Source of the DNA: Nocardioides sp. zg-DK7169
Lineage (GTDB): Bacteria > Actinomycetota > Actinomycetes > Propionibacteriales > Nocardioidaceae
Assembly: GCF_013155365.1 (NCBI RefSeq)
Contig: NZ_JABJRA010000016.1
Coordinates: 1 to 59,741 of the forward strand
Direction: 5' to 3'
DNA: 59,741 bases
Position numbers and translations under genes: made by a program. Positions 33,466 to 44,603 of the stretch are shown here, piece by piece (position 1 is the stretch's first letter; each line of letters opens with the position of its first letter). A model generated the notes under the pieces. That model saw only the letters and a list, made by a program, of their open reading frames with translations, did not search any database and was not told the DNA's origin.

Positions 33466-34256
33466 CGGGCCACCGCCGCGGGGGCCTGGCCCGAGAGCTG
33501 GGCGGGGGGCTGCAGGAGCCCGCTGGCCGCGCAGGCGTCGCGGACGCGTCGCCTCGCCTCGGCGGGACGGTGGCGCCGGGCGGCGCGCAGCTCTCCCCAG
33601 ATCGGCAGCGCCACGAAGGTGGCCGGGTCCATCGCGCCGCTGCGGGTCAGCACCCGCTCGGGCACGTCCTGCGGGTCGGGGGTGACCAGGTCGCCCACCA
33701 CGTGGTCGTACGCCGCGGCGAGGGAGGTGTCGCTCGGGTCGGGCAGCAGCACGACCACGGTGCCGGTGGGCAAGGTGTCGAGCTCGACGACCACCAGGTC
33801 GGGGCGGTGCTCGTGGAGCACGTCGATGATCTTGTAGACGTCGCCGGCCCAGGCTCCGCCGTCGGCGCTGCCGACCCGGCCGCGCCCGGCCTCGACGACG
33901 CTGCGCGGCAGCATGTCGTCGATCACGATCACGCTGGCGGGGTGGCAGTGGCGCTCGGTGTTGATCAGGTCGCGCAGCGCGAACTCGGCCAGGTGCATGC
34001 CGTCGATGAAGGCCAGGTCGACCACCTGCTCGGGGAAGTGCGCGAAGGGGTGGCGCCGGGCGAAGAACTCGTCGCTCGTGGTGCGCACCAGGTGCACGTC
34101 ACAGTGCAGCTCGTGGGTGAGCACGAAGAACGGGTCCACGCCGACGCTCGGGACGCGCGACAAGGTCAGGCTGCGCCCCTTGCGCACCCCGATCTCGAAG
34201 TAGGTGCGGGGCTGCACCAGCTCGTGGAGCCGGGCGAGGAGATCATGTCGCTGCAC
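33462..34256 (-). CDS. Class I SAM methyltransferase (Methyltransf_24-like)
   Basis: 264 residues from a GTG at 34256 after GGAGG. The sequence has an opening like TYFEIGVRKGRSLTLSR, where FEIGV replaces the VLDLGCGxG SAM motif, and later DLAFIDGMHLAEFALRDL and ASVIVIDDMLPRS. It belongs to the group acting on sugars or glycan ends. First gene of the trio; the hybrid kinase is divergent 90 nt upstream. Confidence 0.75.
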   Translation of the reverse strand: MQRHDLLARLHELVQPRTYFEIGVRKGRSLTLSRVPSVGVDPFFVLTHELHCDVHLVRTTSDEFFARRHPFAHFPEQVVDLAFIDGMHLAEFALRDLINTERHCHPASVIVIDDMLPRSVVEAGRGRVGSADGGAWAGDVYKIIDVLHEHRPDLVVVELDTLPTGTVVVLLPDPSDTSLAAAYDHVVGDLVTPDPQDVPERVLTRSGAMDPATFVALPIWGELRAARRHRPAEARRRVRDACAASGLLQPPAQLSGQAPAAVAR

Positions 34257-34345
34257 TGGGGGGCCTCCGGTCGTTTCCTGACGTCGAGGGTCGTGCTGGC
34301 AAGACGGTAACCCCAGGGTTCCCCCATACGGCAGCATTCGGTCGC

Positions 34346-37594
<3,249 letters not shown>

Positions 37595-37670
37595 CCCCCG
37601 CGTGGGCGGGCCGTCACGACCGCGTCACGCGATGTTCACGATCGGATCAAACTCCTCGCCCCTGGGAGGT

Positions 37671-37697
37671 TTGCATTCGCGCTTCTCTTGGTAGTGT
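37671..37697 (+). promoter_or_regulatory. Possible promoter of the cold-shock gene
   Basis: TTGCAT (37671-37676) and TAGTGT (37692-37697) are spaced 15 nt apart. The predicted leader of about 160 nt before the ATG at 37865 is the long untranslated leader expected for cspA-type genes. Weak sequence match. Confidence 0.35.
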
Positions 37698-37864
37698 TCT
37701 GACTGCAACAGGTGCAAGTTCCAGCAGGTCTGACGCCCGCGGAGTTTGTGATCCAACGGCGTTTCTTCTTAGTGGTCCACCACGGGTCGGAGCGACGTGT
37801 CACCGCATCTGGTGTGGAGTCGTCGAAGTGACGGCTTCTCGTTCTGACAAGGAGTACCAGCACC

Positions 37865-38068
37865 ATGGCTCAAGGCACCGTGAAGTGGTTCAACGCTGAG
37901 AAGGGCTTCGGCTTCATCGCGCAGGAGGACGGCGGCGACGACGTCTTCGTGCACTACTCGGCCATCCAGACCCAGGGCTACAAGTCCCTCGACGAGAACC
38001 AGAAGGTCGAGTTCGACGTCACCCAGGGCCCGAAGGGCCCCCAGGCGGAGAACGTCCGCCCGGTCTGA
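37865..38068 (+). CDS. Cold-shock protein (CspA family)
   Basis: 67 residues, one cold-shock domain, an OB-fold that binds single-stranded RNA and DNA. RNP1 (KGFGFIA) and RNP2 (VFVHYSA) are intact. AAGGAG sits about 10 nt before the ATG. A long leader and a terminator hairpin (38103-38136) make it a single-gene unit. As in most actinobacteria it is probably constitutive or cold induced; which is not shown. Confidence 0.95.
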   Translation: MAQGTVKWFNAEKGFGFIAQEDGGDDVFVHYSAIQTQGYKSLDENQKVEFDVTQGPKGPQAENVRPV

Positions 38069-38102
38069 CTCTGGTCAGCACCTGTCTCGACAGGTCTTTG
38101 CG

Positions 38103-38136
38103 CACGAGGCTCCACCCTCTTGGGTGGGGCCTCGTG
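38103..38136 (+). terminator. Terminator of the cold-shock gene
   Basis: CACGAGGCTCCACCC pairs with GGGTGGGGCCTCGTG (15-bp stem with one G-T pair, 4-nt loop) 34 nt past the stop codon. A short T-rich tail (TCCGTTGT) follows. Confidence 0.8.
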
Positions 38137-38282
38137 TCCGTTGTGGGCGCACCCTGACAAGAATGGGTGAGAACGCAACACAATCGGTGTCGCCGGTTTG
38201 GTGGCGCCGCGGATCGGGGAAGGAGCAGCGGATGGAGTACCGCCCGCTCGATGATCCCGACCATGCCGAAGGAGGTGGACTC

Positions 38283-38432
38283 GTGCGCGATCAGTTCGAC
38301 GTCACGCTCGAGGACTCCGACCTGCTCGGCGAGGTCGAGCTCACGACCAACCTGATCATCGCCGCGAGCGAGTCCGAGGACCACCTCAGCGACGCCCAGA
38401 TCGACACCATCCTCGGGATCCGCAACGACTGA
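38283..38432 (+). CDS. Small acidic hypothetical protein (49 aa)
   Basis: The GTG at 38283 is chosen because GGAGGTGG sits 4-5 nt upstream, the best ribosome site here; an ATG at 38232 with GGAAGGAG is an alternative giving 66 residues. The sequence is acidic (FDVTLEDSDLLGEVELTTNL, then ASESEDHLSDAQIDTILGI) and probably helical. No family is named. It resembles small actinobacterial proteins of unknown function. A hairpin follows the stop. Confidence 0.55.
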   Translation: MRDQFDVTLEDSDLLGEVELTTNLIIAASESEDHLSDAQIDTILGIRND

Positions 38433-38448
38433 GCCGCTCCTCGCGGCC

Positions 38449-38485
38449 GCAGGCCCCCTCGCTCCTGTGGAGCGACGGGGCCTGC
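38449..38485 (+). terminator. Hairpin terminator
   Basis: GCAGGCCCC pairs with GGGGCCTGC around an inner GCTCC/GGAGC stem. It lies 17 nt past the small protein and just ahead of the copper operon. No strong T tract. Confidence 0.6.
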
Positions 38486-38529
38486 ACCCATTTCGGCCCG
38501 CTGGGCCGCCTGCGCGCCCTTGAAGCCCC

Positions 38530-38544
38530 TACCCCGTAGGGGTA
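38530..38544. promoter_or_regulatory. CsoR operator of the copper operon
   Basis: TACCCCGTAGGGGTA is a GC-rich palindrome matching CsoR binding sites (TACCC...GGGTA). It ends 10 nt before the csoR start, so copper-free CsoR would block transcription and Cu(I) would release it. Confidence 0.8.
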
Positions 38545-38554
38545 TGTTGAGGCC

Positions 38555-38893
38555 ATGGACCAGGTCATGGATCACGGCGCGGGACTGCCTGCCGAGCAGG
38601 GCGGAGCCCACCAGCACGGCTACATCCAGAACAAGGACGACCACCTCAAGCGGCTGCGCCGCATCGAGGGCCAGGCCCGCGGCCTCCAGCGGATGGTCGA
38701 GGAGGAGCAGTACTGCATCGACATCCTCACCCAGGTCGCCGCGATGACGAAGGCGCTCCAGGCGGTCTCCGTGAGCCTGCTGGAGGAGCACCTGAACCAC
38801 TGCGTCGTCGACGCGGCCCGCCAGGGCGACGACGAGGCGCGCGAGAAGGTCACCGAGGCGGTCGCCGCGATCCGGCGCCTGGTCCGGTCCTGA
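38555..38893 (+). CDS. csoR: CsoR-type copper-sensing repressor
   Basis: 112 residues, all helical. The Cu(I) ligands of the family are present: Cys54 (EEQYCID), His79 and Cys83 (LLEEHLNHC). The N-terminal extension with HxxH-type histidines (HGAG...HQHG) is typical of longer members. It represses the operon it heads through the operator at 38530-38544. The next gene (CopZ) follows 34 nt after the stop. RcnR or FrmR-like homologues differ in their ligand set. Confidence 0.9.
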   Translation: MDQVMDHGAGLPAEQGGAHQHGYIQNKDDHLKRLRRIEGQARGLQRMVEEEQYCIDILTQVAAMTKALQAVSVSLLEEHLNHCVVDAARQGDDEAREKVTEAVAAIRRLVRS

Positions 38894-38927
38894 GATCCCC
38901 ACACCCAGCCTGAGCGAGGAGCACCCG

Positions 38928-39134
38928 ATGAGCGAGACCACCACCTGGACCGTGAGCGGCATGACCTGCGGTCACTGCGAGGCCTCCGTGCGCGAGGAGA
39001 TCTCCGAGATCCCCGGCGTCACCTCCGTCGAGGCCCACCACGAGACCGGCGCGGTCGTCGTCACCAGCGACGCGCCCCTCGACCCTGCCGCGGTGGCCGC
39101 GGCGGTCGAGGAAGCCGGCTACGCGCTCACATGA
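38928..39134 (+). CDS. copZ: Copper chaperone (CopZ-type HMA domain)
   Basis: 68 residues, a single ferredoxin-like heavy-metal-associated domain with GMTCGHC (Cys14, Cys17) that binds Cu(I) and hands it to the ATPase. It overlaps the following gene by 4 nt (ATGA). A clean ribosome site (GCGAGGAGC) precedes the ATG. Confidence 0.92.
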   Translation: MSETTTWTVSGMTCGHCEASVREEISEIPGVTSVEAHHETGAVVVTSDAPLDPAAVAAAVEEAGYALT

Positions 39135-40096
39135 GCACCCCGGTCCGCATCGGCGCGTTCGTCGCCGCGCTCGCGGCGGTGTTCGCGCTGGCGCTGGGCG
39201 TCGGTACGGCGGTCGGGCCGTGGGAGACCGAGGAGCCCGACGGGCACGGCCATGCGGTGGACGCCGCCGGCCACGACGACCACGAAGCCAAGGACGACCG
39301 GGCCGGCTCGTCGCAGGCCGGCGCCGAGGCCGAGGTCGCCGGGCTCGCGGTGAGCGCCGGCGGCCACACCCTGGAGCTCGTCGACCCGGTCACCCGGTCC
39401 GGTCGCCAGCGGCTCGCCTTCACGGTGAGCGACGCCGACGGCGAGCCGGTGACGGCGTACGACGAGGCGCACGAGCGCGACCTGCACCTGATCGTGGTGC
39501 GGCGCGACCTGACCGGCTTCCAGCACGTCCACCCCCGGCTGCGCGCCGACGGCACCTGGACGGTGCCGGTGGACCTGAGCGCCGGCGCCTGGCGGGTGCT
39601 CGCCGACTTCACCCCGGCCGGGGGCGACCCGCTGGTGCTCGGCGCGGACCTGCTGGTCGGCGGCGCCGACGAGCCCGAGCGGCTCGGCCCGGACGCGCGC
39701 ACCGCCGAGGTCGACGGCTACGAGGTGACCCTGCACGGGACGCCCGAGGTCGGGGCCGAGACCCCGCTCGAGCTCACCGTGTCCCGCGACGGCGAGCCGG
39801 TGCGCGACCTGCAGCCCTACCTCGGCGCGCACGGGCACCTGGTGGTGCTGCGCGACGGCGACCTGGGCTACCTGCACGCGCACCCTGCCAAGGACGGCGC
39901 CGGCGCCGCCGGGCCGGACATCACCTTCCACACGACCTTCCCGAGCGCGGGCCGCTACCGCCTCTTCCTGGACTTCAAGCACGCCGACGTCGTACGCACC
40001 GCGGTCCTCACCGTGACCGTCGGCGAGGAGGGAGGACCCGATGGGTCCCAGCAGCCCCACGACGGGCCGGATCACCAGTCCGACCACGGCCACTGA
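39131..40096 (+). CDS. Membrane-anchored His-rich copper-operon protein
   Basis: 321 residues. An N-terminal transmembrane anchor (VRIGAFVAALAAVFALALGVG) leads to a short His/Asp-rich linker (GHGHAVDAAGHDDHE) and two beta-rich domains with HVHPRLR, YLGAHGHLVVL and YLHAHPAKD motifs, ending in a His-rich tail (DGPDHQSDHGH). It probably binds copper on the outer face. It starts inside the CopZ stop and overlaps CopA by 56 nt, so all three are translated together. It could be a copper-storage or transfer protein; not a named family. Confidence 0.75.
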   Translation: MSTPVRIGAFVAALAAVFALALGVGTAVGPWETEEPDGHGHAVDAAGHDDHEAKDDRAGSSQAGAEAEVAGLAVSAGGHTLELVDPVTRSGRQRLAFTVSDADGEPVTAYDEAHERDLHLIVVRRDLTGFQHVHPRLRADGTWTVPVDLSAGAWRVLADFTPAGGDPLVLGADLLVGGADEPERLGPDARTAEVDGYEVTLHGTPEVGAETPLELTVSRDGEPVRDLQPYLGAHGHLVVLRDGDLGYLHAHPAKDGAGAAGPDITFHTTFPSAGRYRLFLDFKHADVVRTAVLTVTVGEEGGPDGSQQPHDGPDHQSDHGH

Positions 40097-42329
40097 GCCG
40101 GGAGCCGCGCCCACGGACACCGAGCTGGCGATCACCGGCATGACCTGCGCCTCGTGCGCGAACCGGATCGAGCGCAAGCTCAACAAGCTCGACGGGGTCA
40201 CCGCGACGGTCAACTACGCCACCGAGAAGGCCAAGGTCACGCACCCTGCCTCGGTCGGCACCGACGTGCTGCTCTCGACCGTCGAGGCCGCCGGCTACTC
40301 CGCGACCGTGCCGCAGGTCGAGCCCGCCGCCGAGGAGGGCGCGGGCGAGGACCCGGCCGACCGCGAGCTGGCCGCGCTGCGCCAGCGCCTCGTGGTCTCG
40401 GCGCTGCTGACGGTGCCGGTCGTCGCGATGGCGATGGTGCCGGCCTGGCAGTTCGACGGCTGGCAGTGGGTCTCGCTGACCCTCGCCGCGCCGGTCGCGG
40501 TGTGGGGCGCGTGGCCCTTCCACCGCGCGGCCTGGACCAACCTGCGCCACGGCGCCACCACGATGGACACCCTGGTCTCGGTCGGCGTGATCGCCGCCTT
40601 CGGCTGGTCGGTGGTCGCGCTGCTGTGGGGGAGTGCCGGCGAGATCGGCATGACCCACCCGTTCCGGATCACCGTCGAGCGCACCGACGGGATGGGCAAC
40701 ATCTACCTCGAGGCCGCCACCGGGGTGACCACCTTCCTGCTCGCCGGGCGCTGGTTCGAGAAGCGGTCCAAGCGCCGCGCGGGCGCCGCGCTGCGGGCCC
40801 TGCTCGACCTCGGCGCCAAGGACGTCGCGGTGCTCCGCGGAGCCCCGGGCGCGGAGACCGAGGTGCGGGTGCCGGCCGCGGAGCTGAGCGTCGGCACCCG
40901 GTTCGTCGTACGCCCCGGCGAGAAGCTGGCGACCGACGGGGTCGTGGAGTCCGGCACCTCGGCCGTCGACGCCTCGATGCTCACCGGCGAGCCGGTGCCG
41001 GTCGAGGTCGGTCCCGGCGACGACGTCGTCGGCGGGTGCGTCAACGTCGGCGGGCGCCTGGTGGTGCGCGCCACCCGCGTCGGCGCGGACACCCAGCTGG
41101 CCCAGATGGCCCGGCTGGTCGAGGAGGCCCAGGCCGGCAAAGCCTCGGTCCAGCGGCTGGCCGACCGGGTCTCCGGGGTCTTCGTGCCGGTGGTGATCGC
41201 GCTGGCCGTCGCCACCCTGGGCTTCTGGCTCGGCACCGGCGTAGAGACCTCCGCGGCGTTCACCGCCGCCGTCTCGGTGCTGATCATCGCCTGCCCCTGC
41301 GCGCTCGGGCTGGCCACGCCGACCGCGCTGCTGGTCGGCACCGGTCGCGGCGCGCAGCTCGGCATCCTGATCCGTGGCCCCGAGGTGCTGGAGTCCACCC
41401 GCCAGGTCGACACGGTCGTGCTCGACAAGACCGGCACCGTCACCACCGGCGTCATGTCGCTGGTCGAGGTGATCGCCGACGGCGCCGGGGAGGACGAGGT
41501 ACGCCGTAGCGCCGCCGCGCTGGAGGCCGGCTCCGAGCACCCGATCGCCCGCGCGGTGGTCGCCGGGGCCGAGGGGCCGCTGCCCGAGGTCGAGGGCTTC
41601 GCCAACGTGCCCGGGCTCGGGGTGAGCGGCATCGTCGAGGGCCGCGAGGTCGTCGTCGGGCGCCCGGCACTGCTCGCCGAGCGCGGGCTCGCCGTGCCCG
41701 ACGCGCTGGCCGCCGCCCTGGGCGACGCGCGCGCCGCCGGCCACACCCCGGTGGTCATCGGGTGGGAGGGCCGCGCCCGCGGGGTGCTGGTCGTCTCCGA
41801 CACCGTCAAGGACACCTCCGCCGAGGCGGTCGCCGACCTGCGCCGCCTGGGCCTGCACCCGATCCTGCTGACCGGCGACAACGAGCTCAGCGCCCGCACC
41901 GTGGCCGCCGCCGTCGGGATCGAGGAGGTGATCGCCGACGTGCTGCCGGCCGACAAGGCCGACGTCGTGCGCCGGCTCCAGGACGAGGGCCGGGTCGTGG
42001 CGATGGTCGGCGACGGCGTCAACGACGCCGCCGCGCTGGCCCAGGCCGACCTCGGCATCGCCATGGGCACCGGCACCGACATCGCGATCGAGGCCAGCGA
42101 CCTGACCCTGGTGCGCGGCGACCTGCGGGTCGCGGCCGACGCGGTACGCCTGGCCCGGCGCACGCTGGGGACCATCCGGGGCAACCTGTTCTGGGCGTTC
42201 GGCTACAACGTCGCCGCCCTGCCCCTGGCCGCCGCAGGCCTGCTCAACCCGATGCTCGCCGGCGCCGCGATGGCGCTCTCCTCGGTGTTCGTGGTCTCCA
42301 ACAGCCTGCGGCTGCGCGGCTTCCGCTAG
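40041..42329 (+). CDS. copA: Copper-translocating P1B-type ATPase
   Basis: 762 residues. One N-terminal HMA domain (MTCASC, residues 34-39), eight membrane segments, the transmembrane CPC motif (C418-P-C420) of Cu(I) pumps, phosphorylated Asp462 in DKTGT, and the later GDGVND hinge. It exports Cu(I) from the cytoplasm. GGAGGGAGG precedes the ATG at 40041, which lies inside the end of the previous gene. It ends the operon; a 62-bp palindrome follows 25 nt after the stop. Confidence 0.95.
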   Translation: MGPSSPTTGRITSPTTATEPGAAPTDTELAITGMTCASCANRIERKLNKLDGVTATVNYATEKAKVTHPASVGTDVLLSTVEAAGYSATVPQVEPAAEEGAGEDPADRELAALRQRLVVSALLTVPVVAMAMVPAWQFDGWQWVSLTLAAPVAVWGAWPFHRAAWTNLRHGATTMDTLVSVGVIAAFGWSVVALLWGSAGEIGMTHPFRITVERTDGMGNIYLEAATGVTTFLLAGRWFEKRSKRRAGAALRALLDLGAKDVAVLRGAPGAETEVRVPAAELSVGTRFVVRPGEKLATDGVVESGTSAVDASMLTGEPVPVEVGPGDDVVGGCVNVGGRLVVRATRVGADTQLAQMARLVEEAQAGKASVQRLADRVSGVFVPVVIALAVATLGFWLGTGVETSAAFTAAVSVLIIACPCALGLATPTALLVGTGRGAQLGILIRGPEVLESTRQVDTVVLDKTGTVTTGVMSLVEVIADGAGEDEVRRSAAALEAGSEHPIARAVVAGAEGPLPEVEGFANVPGLGVSGIVEGREVVVGRPALLAERGLAVPDALAAALGDARAAGHTPVVIGWEGRARGVLVVSDTVKDTSAEAVADLRRLGLHPILLTGDNELSARTVAAAVGIEEVIADVLPADKADVVRRLQDEGRVVAMVGDGVNDAAALAQADLGIAMGTGTDIAIEASDLTLVRGDLRVAADAVRLARRTLGTIRGNLFWAFGYNVAALPLAAAGLLNPMLAGAAMALSSVFVVSNSLRLRGFR

Positions 42330-42354
42330 GTGGGTGTGCTCGCCCCCTCGGGGT

Positions 42355-42416
42355 GATAGTCCGCCACACCACTGTCGTCGAACGGCGATTTCTCGACAGT
42401 GGTGTGGCGGACTATC
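42355..42416. repeat. 62-bp palindrome, copy C
   Basis: It begins GATAGTCCGCCACACCACTG; the arms pair perfectly for 23 bp. It lies 25 nt past the copA stop and 25 nt before the minus-strand stop at 42442, so it separates two convergent genes. Confidence 0.95.
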
Positions 42417-42441
42417 CGGACCGCGCCCGGACCGCCCGTCT

Positions 42442-43509
42442 TCAGCAGGTGGCGAAGAGGACGGGGCCGGTGCTGAGGTCGGAGAAGACCGAGGCGCCGT
42501 CGACCGGGTCGAGGTCGAGGCGGACCAGGCCGTCGTCGGCGCTCACGTCGCCGAGCTCGAAGCGGTCGGTGAACGCGCCGCCCTGGCCGGGCGCGGGGCC
42601 GGCCGCGAGCACCGCGCGGGCGTCGGCGTTGCGGCGGGCGCGCTCGCCGTCCTCGAAGGACATCGCCACCACCAGGTCGCGCGCGGGGCGCACCGCCATC
42701 GCGTAGGCCCGCACCGGGCTGACCCCGCCGGCCTGCTCCACCAGCTGCTCGGCGCTGGCCTGGTCGATCTCGTCGGCCTGGCTCATCGCCAGCGCGGTGC
42801 AGGCGTGGCGCCCGGTGTAGACGGCCGCGGAGAGCGCGTCGCCGGCCGCGCCGACGACGTCGTCGACCTCCTCGGGGGCGCCGAGGTCGCCGGCCAGCAC
42901 CGCCTCGAGGTACGCCGCGCTGTCGCTGGTGCGGACCACCCCGGCGTCGGCGTCGAGCGCGACGTACTGGAGCACCGGGCTTCCGGTCAGGCCGCTCTGC
43001 GCGGAGATCCGGGCGACCAGCTCCTCGCCGCCGCGCCACACGCCGTCGTCCTCGCCCGGGCGCTCGTAGCCGAGCCCGGCGAGCCGGTCGGCCAGGTCGT
43101 CGACGTCGGTGTCCTCGCCGAGCGCGGCGACCACCAGGACCCCGTCCTCGGCCTGCGCGAGCAGCTCCCAGTCCAGGTCCGCGGGCGACCAGCCGTAGCG
43201 CGCCCGCAGCAGCTCCGCGGACCCCTCGAGCGCGGAGGCGGAGGTCAGGTCGGCGTCGTAGCCGTCGTCGAGCATCCGGCGCAGCGTCCGCGCGTCGGTG
43301 CCCGCGTCGTCGGGGACGTCGAGCGCGCGGCGTACGCCGGCCCAGTCGGTGAAGGAGTAGCGCTCGGCCGGCGCGGCGAGGTCCAGCGCCCGGGCCAGGT
43401 CGGTGCGCCGGGAGTCGCGCCACCAGCCCACGCCGACCACGGCGGCGACCGCGAGCAGCGCCACCACCAGCACGGCGGCGACCCCGACCACGACCCGTCG
43501 CCTGCGCAC
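42442..43509 (-). CDS. Membrane-anchored protein of unknown function (355 aa)
   Basis: GTG start at 43509. An Arg-rich start and a transmembrane segment (about 5-30, VVVGVAAVLVVALLAVAAVV) lead to an extracytoplasmic domain of about 320 residues, rich in Asp and Glu, with an internal FTDWAGVRRALDVPDDAG stretch and a later LDVDADAG-like area. No family identified. It is divergent from the MutT1-like gene with 50 nt between starts, so the two may share a regulatory region. Confidence 0.6.
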   Translation of the reverse strand: MRRRRVVVGVAAVLVVALLAVAAVVGVGWWRDSRRTDLARALDLAAPAERYSFTDWAGVRRALDVPDDAGTDARTLRRMLDDGYDADLTSASALEGSAELLRARYGWSPADLDWELLAQAEDGVLVVAALGEDTDVDDLADRLAGLGYERPGEDDGVWRGGEELVARISAQSGLTGSPVLQYVALDADAGVVRTSDSAAYLEAVLAGDLGAPEEVDDVVGAAGDALSAAVYTGRHACTALAMSQADEIDQASAEQLVEQAGGVSPVRAYAMAVRPARDLVVAMSFEDGERARRNADARAVLAAGPAPGQGGAFTDRFELGDVSADDGLVRLDLDPVDGASVFSDLSTGPVLFATC

Positions 43510-43559
43510 GGGGTGACCCTAGCGACCCCGTCCGACCGCTGCGGGCCCACACTTGAGGC

Positions 43560-44429
43560 ATGGTGCAGCCTCACGAGGTGTTCTCGGCCGGCGTCGTGGT
43601 CTTCCGCCCCCAGCGACAGGTGCTGCTGGTGCACCGCGCCCGCTACGACGACTGGTCCTTCCCCAAGGGCAAGCTCGACCCCGGCGAGCACCGCACCGTC
43701 GCCGCGGTCCGCGAGGTCGAGGAGGAGACCGGCCTGCGGGTGCGCCTCGGCGTACCGCTGGCCCGGCAGCGCTACGAGATCTCCGGCGGGCGCACGAAGG
43801 TCGTGGACTACTGGTGCGGCCGGGTGGTCGGGGACGACGACGTGAGCGGCTACCAGCGCAACGACGAGATCGACGACCTGGCCTGGGTCGACCTCGACGA
43901 GGCCGCCGAGCGGCTGACCTACCCCTTCGACCGCGACACCCTGCGCGAGGCCCGCGGGGCGCGGCGCCGCACCGACGCGTTCGTGGTGCTGCGCCACGCC
44001 GAGGCCCGCGCCCGCAAGTCCTGGCACGGCGACGACGCCGCGCGCCCGCTCACCTCGACCGGCGAGCAGCAGGCCCAGGCGCTGGTCCCGCTGCTCGCGG
44101 CGTACGACGTGCGCGAGGTGATCAGCTCCAGCGCGACCCGTTGCGTCGACACGGTCGCGCCGTACGCCGCGTCGCTGGGCATCAGCCCGTGGGCGGTCGA
44201 CGACCTCGGCGAGGCCGACGCCACCGGGCCCGCCGTCGCGCGGGCCGTGACGGACCTCGCGACCACCATCGCGGAGCGCCGCGTGGGCGGGGTGCTGTGC
44301 ACGCACCGCCCGGTGCTCCCGCTGGTCTGCGAGGCCCTCGACGTGCCCGACCCCGGCCTGGCGAAGGGCGCGATGCTCGTGGTGCACCTGCGCCAAGGGC
44401 GGGTCGTGGCCACCGAGCAGCACCCCTGA
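43560..44429 (+). CDS. MutT1-type Nudix hydrolase fused to a histidine phosphatase
   Basis: 289 residues. The Nudix domain (about 8-135) has the full box G-KLDPGEHRTVAAVREVEEE-TGL, for pyrophosphohydrolysis of oxidised or inorganic-capped nucleotides. The histidine-phosphatase domain (about 145-285) has LRHAEARARKSWHG with the RHG-type histidine and a second HR motif (LCTHRPVLPL). Mycobacterial MutT1 shares this layout and is usually next to ppk; here the Pst and ppk1 genes are close by. A CACACT hexamer ends about 6 nt before the ATG, so the gene is probably leaderless. Confidence 0.9.
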   Translation: MVQPHEVFSAGVVVFRPQRQVLLVHRARYDDWSFPKGKLDPGEHRTVAAVREVEEETGLRVRLGVPLARQRYEISGGRTKVVDYWCGRVVGDDDVSGYQRNDEIDDLAWVDLDEAAERLTYPFDRDTLREARGARRRTDAFVVLRHAEARARKSWHGDDAARPLTSTGEQQAQALVPLLAAYDVREVISSSATRCVDTVAPYAASLGISPWAVDDLGEADATGPAVARAVTDLATTIAERRVGGVLCTHRPVLPLVCEALDVPDPGLAKGAMLVVHLRQGRVVATEQHP

Positions 44430-44452
44430 GGGCTGCGCCGGACGGTTCGACC

Positions 44453-44482
44453 GGCCCCGGGAGGCCCCGGGAGGCCCCGGGA
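44453..44482. repeat. 10-bp tandem repeat, three copies
   Basis: The unit GGCCCCGGGA occurs three times in a row between the MutT1-like stop and the PHO box. Probably slippage; it could also fold. Confidence 0.8.
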
Positions 44483-44511
44483 GACCCGGTGTGACCGAGC
44501 CGCCGGTAGTC

Positions 44512-44533
44512 GTTCACCGGTCGTTCACCAACG
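44512..44533 (+). promoter_or_regulatory. PHO box (PhoP-binding direct repeats) upstream of pstS
   Basis: GTTCACCGGTC and GTTCACCAACG are two adjacent 11-nt units of the actinobacterial PHO-box type (GTTCACC plus four). A -10-like TAGCGT follows at 44561-44566, and pstS starts at 44604. Phosphate starvation probably activates the operon through PhoR/PhoP. Confidence 0.8.
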
Positions 44534-44603
44534 ACCCGGGATCCGGACACCTCGACTGCCTAGCGTCACTGATGTCATCAGTCGAGAAATCAGGAGTCAC
44601 GAA

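Noticed and set aside
38928..42329. Known metal riboswitch in the copper operon
   Set aside because: The CsoR operator ends 10 nt from the first start, leaving no room for a structured leader.
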